Assembly: GCA_934293005.1 (NCBI GenBank)
Contig: CAKQYA010000012.1
Coordinates: 1-64,000 of the forward strand
Length of the DNA stretch: 64,000 bases
Reading direction: 5' to 3'
DNA from: an uncultured Bacteroidaceae bacterium
Lineage (GTDB): Bacteria > Bacteroidota > Bacteroidia > Bacteroidales > Bacteroidaceae
Numbering within the stretch: the first letter of the stretch is position 1; each line of letters begins with the position of its first letter. Below the pieces are notes generated by a model. The model was not told where the DNA came from and made no database searches. It worked only from the letters and a program-made list of their open reading frames with translations. Shown piece after piece: positions 8,411 through 16,741 of the stretch. The translations under genes were made by a program, and so were the position numbers.

Positions 8411-8642
8411 CATCCGCCTCTGGAAGTCTTCGCCCAAACAGACAGCTCACGCCTCGGGAAGCCTTCGTCTCAACCGACTGCTTACGCCTCACGAAGCCGC
8501 TGCCCAAACAGACAGCTCACGCCTCGGGAAGCCTTCGTCTCAACCGACTGCTTACGCCTCACGAGGCCGCTGCCTCAAACAGACAGCTCACGCCTCGGGA
8601 AGCCGTCACCTCAAATCGACAACTTCCGCCTCGGGAAACTTC
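8411..8642. repeat. 70-bp tandem repeat (35-bp half units) derived from the 3' end of the LolA-like gene
   Basis: Two 70-bp copies (8432-8501 and 8502-8571) differ at one position. Flanking partial copies continue to 8411 on one side and into the LolA-like coding region on the other. Each 70-bp unit is two related 35-bp halves. The segment at about 8610-8642, which encodes the last residues of the LolA-like protein (FPEAEVVDLR), aligns with the half unit at roughly 75-80 percent by eye. The gene end is therefore the likely seed of the array. It fills the 248-bp gap before the DUF5687 gene. Confidence 0.9.
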
Positions 8643-9211
8643 TTCTTGCTGAAGGAAAAGGTTGAAGCAGGGAACGACTGATTCTTGCGCACCGACTTGC
8701 ACAAGATGGAAAGCGAGTGCCCGCTCGTGGTGGTCAAGTCAATCTGGGTGGGATAGAGGCTTTTCTTGTTTATCTTCATCTTCACATTCTTATACTGGCT
8801 TGCTCCATGGCCTGATAATACGATCTGATGGTCTGTGGCTGTGCTTTTGCCCATAGACGCAGAATAGCCATTTTTATAGAATGAGAGGAATGAATATGGG
8901 TTTATCTTGGCTATTTCGCTTTTTGATGGCTCCGTGACAGACACTTCTTCATTCTTTTTGCTGTATTGCCACATTGTCTTGCCGTCAAACCACGTTATCA
9001 TGCCGCCCATGCTCAGCACAAACTTATTGCCTTGAATCTTGATGTAGCCTTCGGACGTGCTGCCGCCCATGGTGAACGCAAATTCAATTTTCACATCTCC
9101 TGCCCGTCTGATGGCTGCTGCAGATTTGTCGAGAATGGATGTGGCTGTGGACGCTGCCATCGGGAGGACGAATGCGCACAGCAATGTGATGACTAATGCA
9201 ATCTTTTTCAT
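8606..9211 (-). CDS. LolA-like outer-membrane lipoprotein carrier family protein
   Basis: A 201-aa exported protein with a signal peptide (1-20, ending PMAAS) and a LolA/LolB-fold pattern: an N-terminal helix (ILDKSAAAIRRAGDVKIEFAF), then repeated beta strands including GYIKIQGNKFVLSMGGMITWFDGKTMWQYS and a late PTQIDLTT. Such proteins shuttle lipoproteins across the periplasm. It lies 185 bp downstream of ftsK, an arrangement common in Bacteroidetes, and probably shares its transcript. Its 3' end has been amplified into the tandem array that follows. Confidence 0.75.
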   Translation of the reverse strand: MKKIALVITLLCAFVLPMAASTATSILDKSAAAIRRAGDVKIEFAFTMGGSTSEGYIKIQGNKFVLSMGGMITWFDGKTMWQYSKKNEEVSVTEPSKSEIAKINPYSFLSFYKNGYSASMGKSTATDHQIVLSGHGASQYKNVKMKINKKSLYPTQIDLTTTSGHSLSILCKSVRKNQSFPASTFSFSKKKFPEAEVVDLR

Positions 9212-9396
9212 AATGACTTATCTATAAGTTACTCTTTTCTTGGTTTCATGCTTGTTGCAATGTCGAGGCCTTCATGCCGCCAGCCAATGGCTGTAGGCTC
9301 TGCGGCTCGTGGCTGTCTTGCGGCACAATGGCTGCAAGGTGCTGGGCAACACTCTCATAAAGGCCGTGGCCGGCAAATGCTTGGCGCGAGCAACGT

Positions 9397-12009
9397 CTAC
9401 AAGGTGTTGAGCAAACCTTCGAGCGTGAGAGGATCTTTTATAAGCAGCTCACGCGGCTTGCTTCCTATCTGAGGGCCAACGACACCCATCTTCTCCAATT
9501 GGTCCATGATTTTTCCTGCTCGGTTGTATCCTATGGAGAAGTTGCGCTGTATCATCGATGTGGATCCGCTTTGGTTGTTGACCACAAACTTCGCCACTTC
9601 GCTGAACATCGGGTCGAGATGCCCGCGGTCTACTGTGCCGAAGCCTCCCGACTCGCTTTCAGGCTCGGCCACTTCGGGAAGATACATAGGATGGAGGTAC
9701 GACTGCTGCCCTGCGATGTAATGGCAAATGTCATTCACCTCGGGTGTGTCGACAAATGCGCATTGCACGCGCACAGGCTCCGCTCCTTGCAGATAAAGCA
9801 TGTCGCCCTTGCCTATGAGCTGGTTGGCGCCCGGACGGTCGAGTATGACTCGCGAGTCCATCATCGAACTCACTTTGAAGGCTATGCGCGTAGGGAAGTT
9901 GGTCTTGATGGCTCCGCTGATGATGCTTGCCTGAGGGCGCTGCGTGGCAATGATCATATGAATGCCGACTGCGCGCGCCAACTGGGCTATGCGGCATATG
10001 GGAAGCTCGACCTCCTTGCCAGCTGTCATGATGAGATCTCCGAATTCATCGACTATCACGACGATGTAGGGCATGTATTCATGGCCATTCTCCGGACTGA
10101 GCTTTCTGCTCTTGAACTTGTCGTTGTATTCCTTGATGTTGCGCACATGCGCTTTTTTGAGCATGTCGTATCGGGTGTCCATGAGCACACAGAGGGAATT
10201 GAGCGTTTTCACCACTTTCTGCACATCTGTGATGATGCAGTCTTCTTCTTCCTCGAGCCTTGCAAGGAAATGATTCTCTATCGGACTGTAGATGCTGAAC
10301 TCCACCTTCTTGGGGTCGACCATCACTATTTTCAATTCGGAAGGATGCTTTTTGTAAAGCAAGGAAGTGACAATGGCATTCAGGCCGACCGACTTGCCCT
10401 GGCCTGTGGCTCCTGCCACCAGCAGATGCGGAGCTTTGGCAAGGTCGAACATGAAGACTTCGTTGCTGATGGTCTTTCCGATGGCACAGGGCAGTTCCAT
10501 GGTGCTGTCCTGGTACACACGGCTGTTTATCACGCTTTCCATCGACACGATGCACTTCTTCTTGTTTGGCACTTCTATGCCTATTGTGCCCTGCCCCGGT
10601 ATGGGGGCGATGATGCGTATGCCCTCGGCTGCAAGCGAAAGAGCAATGTCGTCCTCAAGATTGCGTATGCGGCTGATGCGCGTGCCTTCGGATGGCACAA
10701 TCTCGTAGAGTGTGATTGTCGGGCCTATTGTCGCTTTTATCGAGGCTATTTCCACTCCGAAGTTTTTGAGGACATGGATGATGCGGTCTTTGTTGGCATT
10801 CTGCTCCATCATGTCGATGAGGGGTGTGGCGTTTTCGGCCTTCTTCAACAGATTGAGGGTGGGATATTTGTAATGTTCAAGATCAAGCTTCGGATCGTAA
10901 GGCGTAGTGATGTCGCCACGTTTGATTTCTCCGCTGCCAAGATCTGTCTGCTTCACTTCTATGGCCATGTCGGAAGATGATGGGGAAGCGTCGTTTCGTG
11001 ATGCAGACGAAGCTGGGGCTGATGTCTGGGGCGAATTGTCTTTAGAATCGAACAACAATGCCGAGGGGTCTAACACGTCGCCATTAACATTGTCGGAATC
11101 ATCTGATGTCTCATCAACATTGTCGTCATCGCTTGGCGCATCTGCGCCTACATTGTCAAAATGGAGCACGGTGGTGGACGATTCGCGTTCCGCATCAAGC
11201 TCTTCTTCCTCTTGAGCTGCTTTGTCGATAATGGTGTCTGTATATTCGTCGGGTGACATCACGCTCTTGCTGGCATTAGCTGCTTCATCATCTTCCTCGG
11301 CGAAGAATCTTTCTGTTGCCTTTCGATGCATGAGGTTTTTGACCCTGTCGGCATTGACTTTGCGCAGGAAATTGAGGCGAAGAGCGTTGCGTATCACTTC
11401 TATGGTCTTTGCGCTGACATAGACAAGATAACAAATGGCATAAAGCACAAGCAGGGCTGTAAGTCCGGGAAAGCCGACTACACGCACAAGATAATTGACG
11501 ACTCGCACTCCATGGTTGCCTCCAAGATTGAGAAATGTGTCATCCATCCATGGCATCAGAAAACCGAAAGCCGTCAGGAAAACACTCAGCCATATGATCA
11601 GGAATGACGCAAGCAAGAACTTGCGCAACAGGGTGAACTTGAATATCTTCATCATTCTCATTCCCACGATAATCAAATAGGGAGGAATGATGAAAGAGGC
11701 TAATCCAAATAAATCGTTGATGAAAAAATAAGCTGTGATGGCCCCCCATGAGCCGCAAACATTCTTGTATTGCAGCGTCTCGTTGAGAGGATCCTCTGTC
11801 TGTTCGAGCAGGCTGTAGTCGGCTTGTCCGGTGAAGAGATATGAGACGAAGGCGACAAGCATGAAAAGTGCGGCTGTGACCAATATGAGTCCCATGCCGA
11901 AGAGTGTCACTTCCCATTTGCCAAAACCGATGAAAAAATCGCCTGCCGAGAGCTTTTCTTTCTGCTCGGCTTCATATCTGTTGTTTTTCTTTTTCTTTGT
12001 CGATGCCAT
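9397..12009 (-). CDS. ftsK: DNA translocase FtsK
   Basis: An 870-aa septal DNA pump that moves chromosome termini to daughter cells and activates XerCD/dif. About four hydrophobic segments lie in residues 35-200. A Ser/Asp/Glu-rich linker (about 235-370) follows, then the RecA-like motor with Walker A GATGQGKS and Walker B IVVIVDEFGDL. The C-terminal winged-helix gamma domain (from about 805, STSMIQRNFSIGYNRAGKIMDQLE) reads DNA polarity signals. Length and order are normal for Bacteroidetes. A promoter candidate lies directly upstream (12048-12079). Confidence 0.96.
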   Translation of the reverse strand: MASTKKKKNNRYEAEQKEKLSAGDFFIGFGKWEVTLFGMGLILVTAALFMLVAFVSYLFTGQADYSLLEQTEDPLNETLQYKNVCGSWGAITAYFFINDLFGLASFIIPPYLIIVGMRMMKIFKFTLLRKFLLASFLIIWLSVFLTAFGFLMPWMDDTFLNLGGNHGVRVVNYLVRVVGFPGLTALLVLYAICYLVYVSAKTIEVIRNALRLNFLRKVNADRVKNLMHRKATERFFAEEDDEAANASKSVMSPDEYTDTIIDKAAQEEEELDAERESSTTVLHFDNVGADAPSDDDNVDETSDDSDNVNGDVLDPSALLFDSKDNSPQTSAPASSASRNDASPSSSDMAIEVKQTDLGSGEIKRGDITTPYDPKLDLEHYKYPTLNLLKKAENATPLIDMMEQNANKDRIIHVLKNFGVEIASIKATIGPTITLYEIVPSEGTRISRIRNLEDDIALSLAAEGIRIIAPIPGQGTIGIEVPNKKKCIVSMESVINSRVYQDSTMELPCAIGKTISNEVFMFDLAKAPHLLVAGATGQGKSVGLNAIVTSLLYKKHPSELKIVMVDPKKVEFSIYSPIENHFLARLEEEEDCIITDVQKVVKTLNSLCVLMDTRYDMLKKAHVRNIKEYNDKFKSRKLSPENGHEYMPYIVVIVDEFGDLIMTAGKEVELPICRIAQLARAVGIHMIIATQRPQASIISGAIKTNFPTRIAFKVSSMMDSRVILDRPGANQLIGKGDMLYLQGAEPVRVQCAFVDTPEVNDICHYIAGQQSYLHPMYLPEVAEPESESGGFGTVDRGHLDPMFSEVAKFVVNNQSGSTSMIQRNFSIGYNRAGKIMDQLEKMGVVGPQIGSKPRELLIKDPLTLEGLLNTL

Positions 12010-12047
12010 TGGATGTTTCTTTTGTTAAAATGATACAAAGAAGCATG

Positions 12048-12079
12048 CAAAGTTATGAAAAAAATATTTCATCAGCAAG
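12048..12079 (-). promoter_or_regulatory. Putative ftsK promoter
   Basis: On the minus strand CTTG and TAACTTTG (complement of 12048-12055) are 20 bp apart, matching the Bacteroidetes pattern about 40 bp before the ftsK start. Confidence 0.5.
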
Positions 12080-12385
12080 AAATGAAGTTATGAAAAGGCG
12101 ATAATAAAACATATGTTACATATTGACTTGTGATTTTTGATGAAAGTCGTGGCGAAAAGCATCGCTGGCTTGTTTGAGATTTGGTCATGAAACTGCGCGC
12201 TCTCGCTGATGGTCGGCGGAATGCAGGGAGAAACGTCTTCTCCGTTCCTAACCATTTCTTCTCCATACTTGACTATGGCCGGCGGAATGCATGGAGACGG
12301 GAAAGTGAGTTTTTATAATCAAGAGGAATGGGACGGATCAAGCACTTCGTCAAAATAGCGGAGCAGGAATTGGCTATGCACTAAA
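12080..12385. other. Intergenic stretch with a 20-bp direct repeat
   Basis: No credible gene. Near-identical copies of GGCGGAATGCANGGAGA occur at about 12211-12230 and 12277-12296, 66 bp apart. I see no known RNA family. Confidence 0.5.
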
Positions 12386-12418
12386 GGTGCGTCCAAATCT
12401 AAAATGTTTGGACGCACC
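12386..12418. repeat. Perfect 12-bp inverted repeat (hairpin)
   Basis: GGTGCGTCCAAA (12386-12397) pairs perfectly with TTTGGACGCACC (12407-12418) around a 9-nt loop. It lies past the TPR-gene array, between the TPR gene and ftsK. There is no T-run on either side, so this is not a standard intrinsic terminator. It could be a structured 3' end or a protein-binding palindrome. Confidence 0.7.
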
Positions 12419-12419
12419 C

Positions 12420-12595
12420 CTACCCTATTTGTGTTTATCAAGGGTACGCGGTCAAAAACGCGCGAATTTAAAAAAACAGCAAGCCTGCCCTATTTGTCAA
12501 ACCTGCCCTATTTGTCAAACTTGTCCTATTTGTCAAACCTGCCCTATTTGTCAAGCCTTCCCTATTTGTATTTATCAAGAGAACGCAGCTCGCGA
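12420..12595. repeat. 18-bp tandem repeat plus a distal copy, derived from the TPR gene's 3' end
   Basis: Four 18-bp units of the form CCTGCCCTATTTGTCAAA (12484-12555) run directly into the last bases of the TPR gene, where a longer version (12556-12579) contains the stop codon. A separate copy of the gene end, including about 10 bp more of coding sequence, lies at about 12421-12453. In the gene's sense each unit contains the terminal Leu-Asp-Lys codons and a TAG. Confidence 0.9.
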
Positions 12596-13842
12596 CCTTT
12601 ATTCAGTTTGAAATATGATTCCCTCAATCCCGTCAGCCACAGCTGAACATTGTTCTCATCATATTTTTTTGCGTTTTCATAATTGTAGCACGCTTTGGAA
12701 TACAATGCCTCGATTTGTTTCTTTCGTTTAGCATATTCTGGATCTGACAGGGGCAGATTGAATTTCATGTAAGCATCTTGCGCCTTTTCGAGATATATGT
12801 CACCAAGAGAGGAATACGACTCTGCATCGTCAGCTTCAAGTTCGAGACATTTCTCGAATGACACGATAGCTTCATCATCGCAGTCGAGCAAAAGCAGCTG
12901 CTTGCCCCTCATGTAATTGTAGTCACGGTTATCTGGATAGAGTTTGAGCATCTTGTCGATAATTTCAAGAGCCTGGTATTTTTCGTTGCAATCGGCATAA
13001 AAGCGCACAAGCGACATGAAGAAATATTCTGTCTCGGGATACAACTCAAATCCTCTTTGAAGAAAAGCAAGCATGCTTGTTGAATCATTCATGGCAAGAG
13101 CCGACTTATACCCTATCTCGAGTATTTGCGATTTAACCATATTATCGTTCGCGCTTTCAGCAATATAGCGCATCACTCCTGAATAATTGCTTGATGCGTA
13201 TGCGCTGAGCACAGCCAGGGTTGACAGAGCTACTGCATCATCAGGATCTTTGATGGAGATTCCGCCTTCATCAGAATTGAACACCCCTGCATTTTTGGTG
13301 CTAAGGTACAAGTCGAGATATTTGAACGCATTCTTATAGTCTTTTTTGTTATAGAAATATTTTCCTGCGTTAGCGACATTGTTTCTGTAACCAACAAGGG
13401 CATTGCCCATTTCTGACCTTAGTTTCACCTTGGCTTTCTTGCCTTCAGCTCGCAATTGTGCGGTTCTCGCTTGTTCGATGCTGTCGGCCTTCAGCGCTGT
13501 TTCATACATTTGATAGATGTAATTGAAGTATGTCACGGTGTCTGGCCGCTGATTGAGATAAATCTTGCGGTTTTCTTGTTTAATGAGTTCATTGAGGGCA
13601 TTAACTTTATATGTGTACATCTTCGTGTCAGATGCAGCTTCCGCATGAGCATCCATCGCCTTGTCTATCTCTTGTTTTGCCTTGGCATAATCCTTCTGCT
13701 TGACATAAGCCCTGTATGTTTTCACAACGGTTGATTTTTTATATACTCCCGTTGGTCGTTTGTTGCCTGCCTGTTGGGCACACAAAGCCAATGGCATTAT
13801 AGCCATAAAGACAACACACACGGACACACGACGTCTGGCCAT
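12562..13842 (-). CDS. Exported TPR protein
   Basis: A roughly 426-aa protein with signal peptide (MARRRVSVCVVFMAIMPLALCA) and a helical-repeat body. It carries recognisable TPR units near the C-terminal half (for example YPDNRDYNYMRGKQLLLLDCDDEAIVSFEKCLELEADDAESYSSLGDIYLEKA). It is probably periplasmic or attached to the outer membrane and acts as a protein-interaction scaffold; the partners are unknown. The frame is open to an earlier ATG at 13887. I prefer 13842 because it gives a clean signal peptide. The stop codon is embedded in the 18-bp tandem array. Confidence 0.8.
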   Translation of the reverse strand: MARRRVSVCVVFMAIMPLALCAQQAGNKRPTGVYKKSTVVKTYRAYVKQKDYAKAKQEIDKAMDAHAEAASDTKMYTYKVNALNELIKQENRKIYLNQRPDTVTYFNYIYQMYETALKADSIEQARTAQLRAEGKKAKVKLRSEMGNALVGYRNNVANAGKYFYNKKDYKNAFKYLDLYLSTKNAGVFNSDEGGISIKDPDDAVALSTLAVLSAYASSNYSGVMRYIAESANDNMVKSQILEIGYKSALAMNDSTSMLAFLQRGFELYPETEYFFMSLVRFYADCNEKYQALEIIDKMLKLYPDNRDYNYMRGKQLLLLDCDDEAIVSFEKCLELEADDAESYSSLGDIYLEKAQDAYMKFNLPLSDPEYAKRKKQIEALYSKACYNYENAKKYDENNVQLWLTGLRESYFKLNKGRELRSLDKYK

Positions 13843-13898
13843 GTGCAACAAACGCAAAATAATGTATAAGAATGGGAATTGCATCATCTTTATAATGT

Positions 13899-13932
13899 AA
13901 ATTGCATCACCCCATTTTCAGGGATGATGCAA
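13899..13932 (-). terminator. Weak hairpin downstream of the phosphorylase gene
   Basis: TTGCATCA (13902-13909) can pair with TGATGCAA (13925-13932). On the minus strand it follows the phosphorylase stop and ends in CAATTT, so only a weak U-tract is present. Confidence 0.35.
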
Positions 13933-13993
13933 ATTGATAATATTTAATGATATGAGCCAATTGGCTAACGACCAATAGTGTGACAACCAGCAC

Positions 13994-16561
13994 TTAGTTC
14001 AGCCACTTGACGTAGCAGAAATCTTGACGGTGTGGAAGGTCTGCATTTTTTGGATACATGCGGTAAGCCACCTTGAAGCTGCCTGCTGTTGGAATCACAT
14101 GCGTGCCTTCGAATGTGTAAAGGTTGCCCTCGTGCTTTGTGACATTAAGCGGCTCTATCTGGCTGACGTGCTCGCAGCCATCCTCGTCCTTGTATACGGT
14201 GACGAGTTCGAGACCAATTGCATCGTCGAGGCCTTGTTCGTCAATGACATACTCAACATGATACTTTCTTCCTGAGAGGATGTCTCCCTTGAGCATTTCT
14301 TCTTCTTTCTTGAAGGAAACAACGTGAATGCCGTCCCAACGTGAAGCCACAAGCTCTTTCCATGCTGCGATTTCTTTGACTTTCTTGAAGTTGTCGGCAT
14401 AGAGAACCTTGCGACGCTCTGCGAGAGGTCCATAGAATTTTGTGAAGTAGTCATCAAGCTGACGCTTCATAGTGTAATGAGGCGCGATCTGAGCTATCGA
14501 ATTCTTCACGGTCTGTATCCATCCTTCTGAGTAGCCTTTGGCATTGCGAGCGTAATAGAGCGGAAGGATTTCATTCTCGAGAAGAGAGTAGATAGTGGCT
14601 GCGTCGAGCTGATCCTGCTGTTCCTGGTTCTGGAATGTGCGCTTTTCTGTAAGAGCCCATCCTGCGCCCTCGCGGTAGCCCTCAAGCCACCAGCCATCAA
14701 GCACAGAAAGGTTGACCACGCCATTCATGAGAGCCTTCTCGCCTGATGTGCCTGAAGCCTCGAGCGGACGCGTAGGTGTGTTCATCCAGATATCCACGCC
14801 TGTGACAAGACGGCGAGCCAGCTTCATGTCATAGTTCTCAAGGAAGATGATCTTGCCAAGGAACTCTGGGCGGCGGCTTATCTCATAAATCTTTTTGATG
14901 AGGCCCTGGCCTGCGCCATCAGCTGGGTGCGCTTTGCCTGCAAAAAGGAACTGCACAGGATAGTTAGGGTTGTTGACAATCTTAGCAAGGCGATCGAGGT
15001 CGCTGAAAAGAAGGTGCGCACGCTTGTATGTAGCGAAACGGCGAGCGAATCCGATGGTGAGAGCATTAGGATTGATTTTCTCCACGATGGAAACGATACG
15101 AGAAGGGTCTCCCTGATGCTTGAGCCAGTCTTCCTGGAATGCCACCTTTATGTATTCGATGAGCTTTGATTTCAAAGCCATGCGTGTGTTCCAGATTTCC
15201 TGATCAGGCACATTATATATAGACTCCCATATCTTCTGGTTAGACTGGTCTGCAAGGTGAGACTTGTCGAAATACTTTGCGTAGACAGACTTCCACTCAG
15301 AAGCAGTCCATGTTGGCATGTGAACACCGTTTGTCACATAACCCACATTTGAAAGTTCCTCTGGGAAATATCCCTTCCATATTCCATTGAACATTTCTCT
15401 TGACACCTTGCCATGAAGCCAGCTTACGCCGTTAACCCATGAGCATGTGTTGCATGCGAATGTCGACATGCAGAAACGCTCGCCTTTGTCATCAGGATTG
15501 ACACGGCCCATGCCGATGAATTCATCCCAGCTTATGCCAAGCTTTGATGGATACTGCGACATATATTTGCCGAAGAGAGCCTCGTCAAAGTAGTCGTGGC
15601 CTGCTGGCACAGGAGTGTGGACAGTATAGAGAGAAGATGTGCGAACAGCTTCAAGAGCCTCGTTGAATGTCATGCCGCTTTCAACGAACTCTACGAGACG
15701 CTGCACATTGGCCAATGCTGCGTGACCCTCGTTGCAATGTATGATATCCTTCTTGATTCCGAGCTTGTTGAGAAGGAGCACGCCGCCTATGCCTAAAAGA
15801 ATTTCTTGCTTGATGCGGTTCTCCCAGTCGCCGCCATAGAGCGCGTGTGTTATTGGGCGGTCAAACTCTGAATTCATGTCGTTGTCCGTGTCAAGGAGGT
15901 AAAGTTTAACACGTCCTACATTCACACGCCAAACAAGCGCATGAACAGTATAATTGTTGTAAGGAACATCTACCACAATCTGATTGCCATTCTCATCAAG
16001 CTCTCGCTCGATAGGAAGTGTTGGGAACACCTGCGCTTCATAATTAGCCACTTGCTGACCTTCCATAGAGAGGGTCTGAGTGAAATAGCCATAGCGATAA
16101 AGGAATCCCACAGCGCAGAAATCTATGTTGGAATCGGAAGCCTCTTTGACATAGTCGCCTGCAAGGATTCCAAGACCTCCTGAGTAGATTTTAAGCACAT
16201 GGCTGAGACCATACTCCATACAAAGATATGCTACAGATGGACGTTTCTTGTCTGGCTCGACATCCATGTAAGCACGGAATTCTTTGTAGATGGCGTTTAC
16301 TCGATCAACTATCTTCTTGTCAGAAGCAAGCTCTTCAAGCTTCTCATAGTTCATGCGGCTGAGGAAAAGAACAGGATTCTGCTGTACGTCATGCCACAAC
16401 TTAGGATCCATATCATTGAATATGTGACCTACTTCGTTGTTCCAAGACCACCACATGTTGTGGGCTATTTCATTCAATGGTTCGAATGCAGCAGGAACGG
16501 ATGACCTTACGCTAATCTCACGCCAGTTGGGTGTGTTTGCGTTACTTGCTTTAATTCTCAT
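13994..16561 (-). CDS. glgP: Alpha-glucan (glycogen) phosphorylase, GT35
   Basis: An 855-aa PLP-dependent phosphorylase that releases glucose-1-phosphate from alpha-1,4-glucans. The family's PLP/active-site region is visible as EASGTSGEKALMNGVVNLSVLDGWWLEG (PLP Lys in GEKALMNG). N-terminal signatures include HNMWWSWNNE and YGLSHVLKIYSGGLGILAGDYVKEASD, typical of the alpha-glucan phosphorylase subfamily found in Bacteroidetes. It lies 180 bp downstream of the GT3 glycogen synthase gene on the same strand. The pair therefore makes a compact glycogen turnover module. Confidence 0.93.
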   Translation of the reverse strand: MRIKASNANTPNWREISVRSSVPAAFEPLNEIAHNMWWSWNNEVGHIFNDMDPKLWHDVQQNPVLFLSRMNYEKLEELASDKKIVDRVNAIYKEFRAYMDVEPDKKRPSVAYLCMEYGLSHVLKIYSGGLGILAGDYVKEASDSNIDFCAVGFLYRYGYFTQTLSMEGQQVANYEAQVFPTLPIERELDENGNQIVVDVPYNNYTVHALVWRVNVGRVKLYLLDTDNDMNSEFDRPITHALYGGDWENRIKQEILLGIGGVLLLNKLGIKKDIIHCNEGHAALANVQRLVEFVESGMTFNEALEAVRTSSLYTVHTPVPAGHDYFDEALFGKYMSQYPSKLGISWDEFIGMGRVNPDDKGERFCMSTFACNTCSWVNGVSWLHGKVSREMFNGIWKGYFPEELSNVGYVTNGVHMPTWTASEWKSVYAKYFDKSHLADQSNQKIWESIYNVPDQEIWNTRMALKSKLIEYIKVAFQEDWLKHQGDPSRIVSIVEKINPNALTIGFARRFATYKRAHLLFSDLDRLAKIVNNPNYPVQFLFAGKAHPADGAGQGLIKKIYEISRRPEFLGKIIFLENYDMKLARRLVTGVDIWMNTPTRPLEASGTSGEKALMNGVVNLSVLDGWWLEGYREGAGWALTEKRTFQNQEQQDQLDAATIYSLLENEILPLYYARNAKGYSEGWIQTVKNSIAQIAPHYTMKRQLDDYFTKFYGPLAERRKVLYADNFKKVKEIAAWKELVASRWDGIHVVSFKKEEEMLKGDILSGRKYHVEYVIDEQGLDDAIGLELVTVYKDEDGCEHVSQIEPLNVTKHEGNLYTFEGTHVIPTAGSFKVAYRMYPKNADLPHRQDFCYVKWLN

Positions 16562-16741
16562 AAAACAATAGTTAGTTTTTATAATATAGTTAATTTTATA
16601 ATTATCTCTGCATGAATCAATCTGAAGACAGCACCACTACCCTGCATTAAACATGTCCATAACAACATACGCACTATGTTTATATCATGCATGCGTGACA
16701 CATATTCTTAAGATTCAACACATTCAGACACACTTTCTAAA

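Noticed and set aside
8411..8642. CRISPR-like array
   Set aside because: Units are adjacent with no unique spacers and derive from the neighbouring gene end; no cas genes.
9499..10980. 493-codon open frame antisense to ftsK
   Set aside because: It is a codon-bias shadow of ftsK: His/Arg/Cys-rich with no domain pattern, while ftsK on the other strand is unmistakable.
12484..12579. CRISPR-like array or microsatellite in a coding gene
   Set aside because: 18-bp units without spacers; frames through it are only repeats of PICQTC- or PYLSNL-type text.
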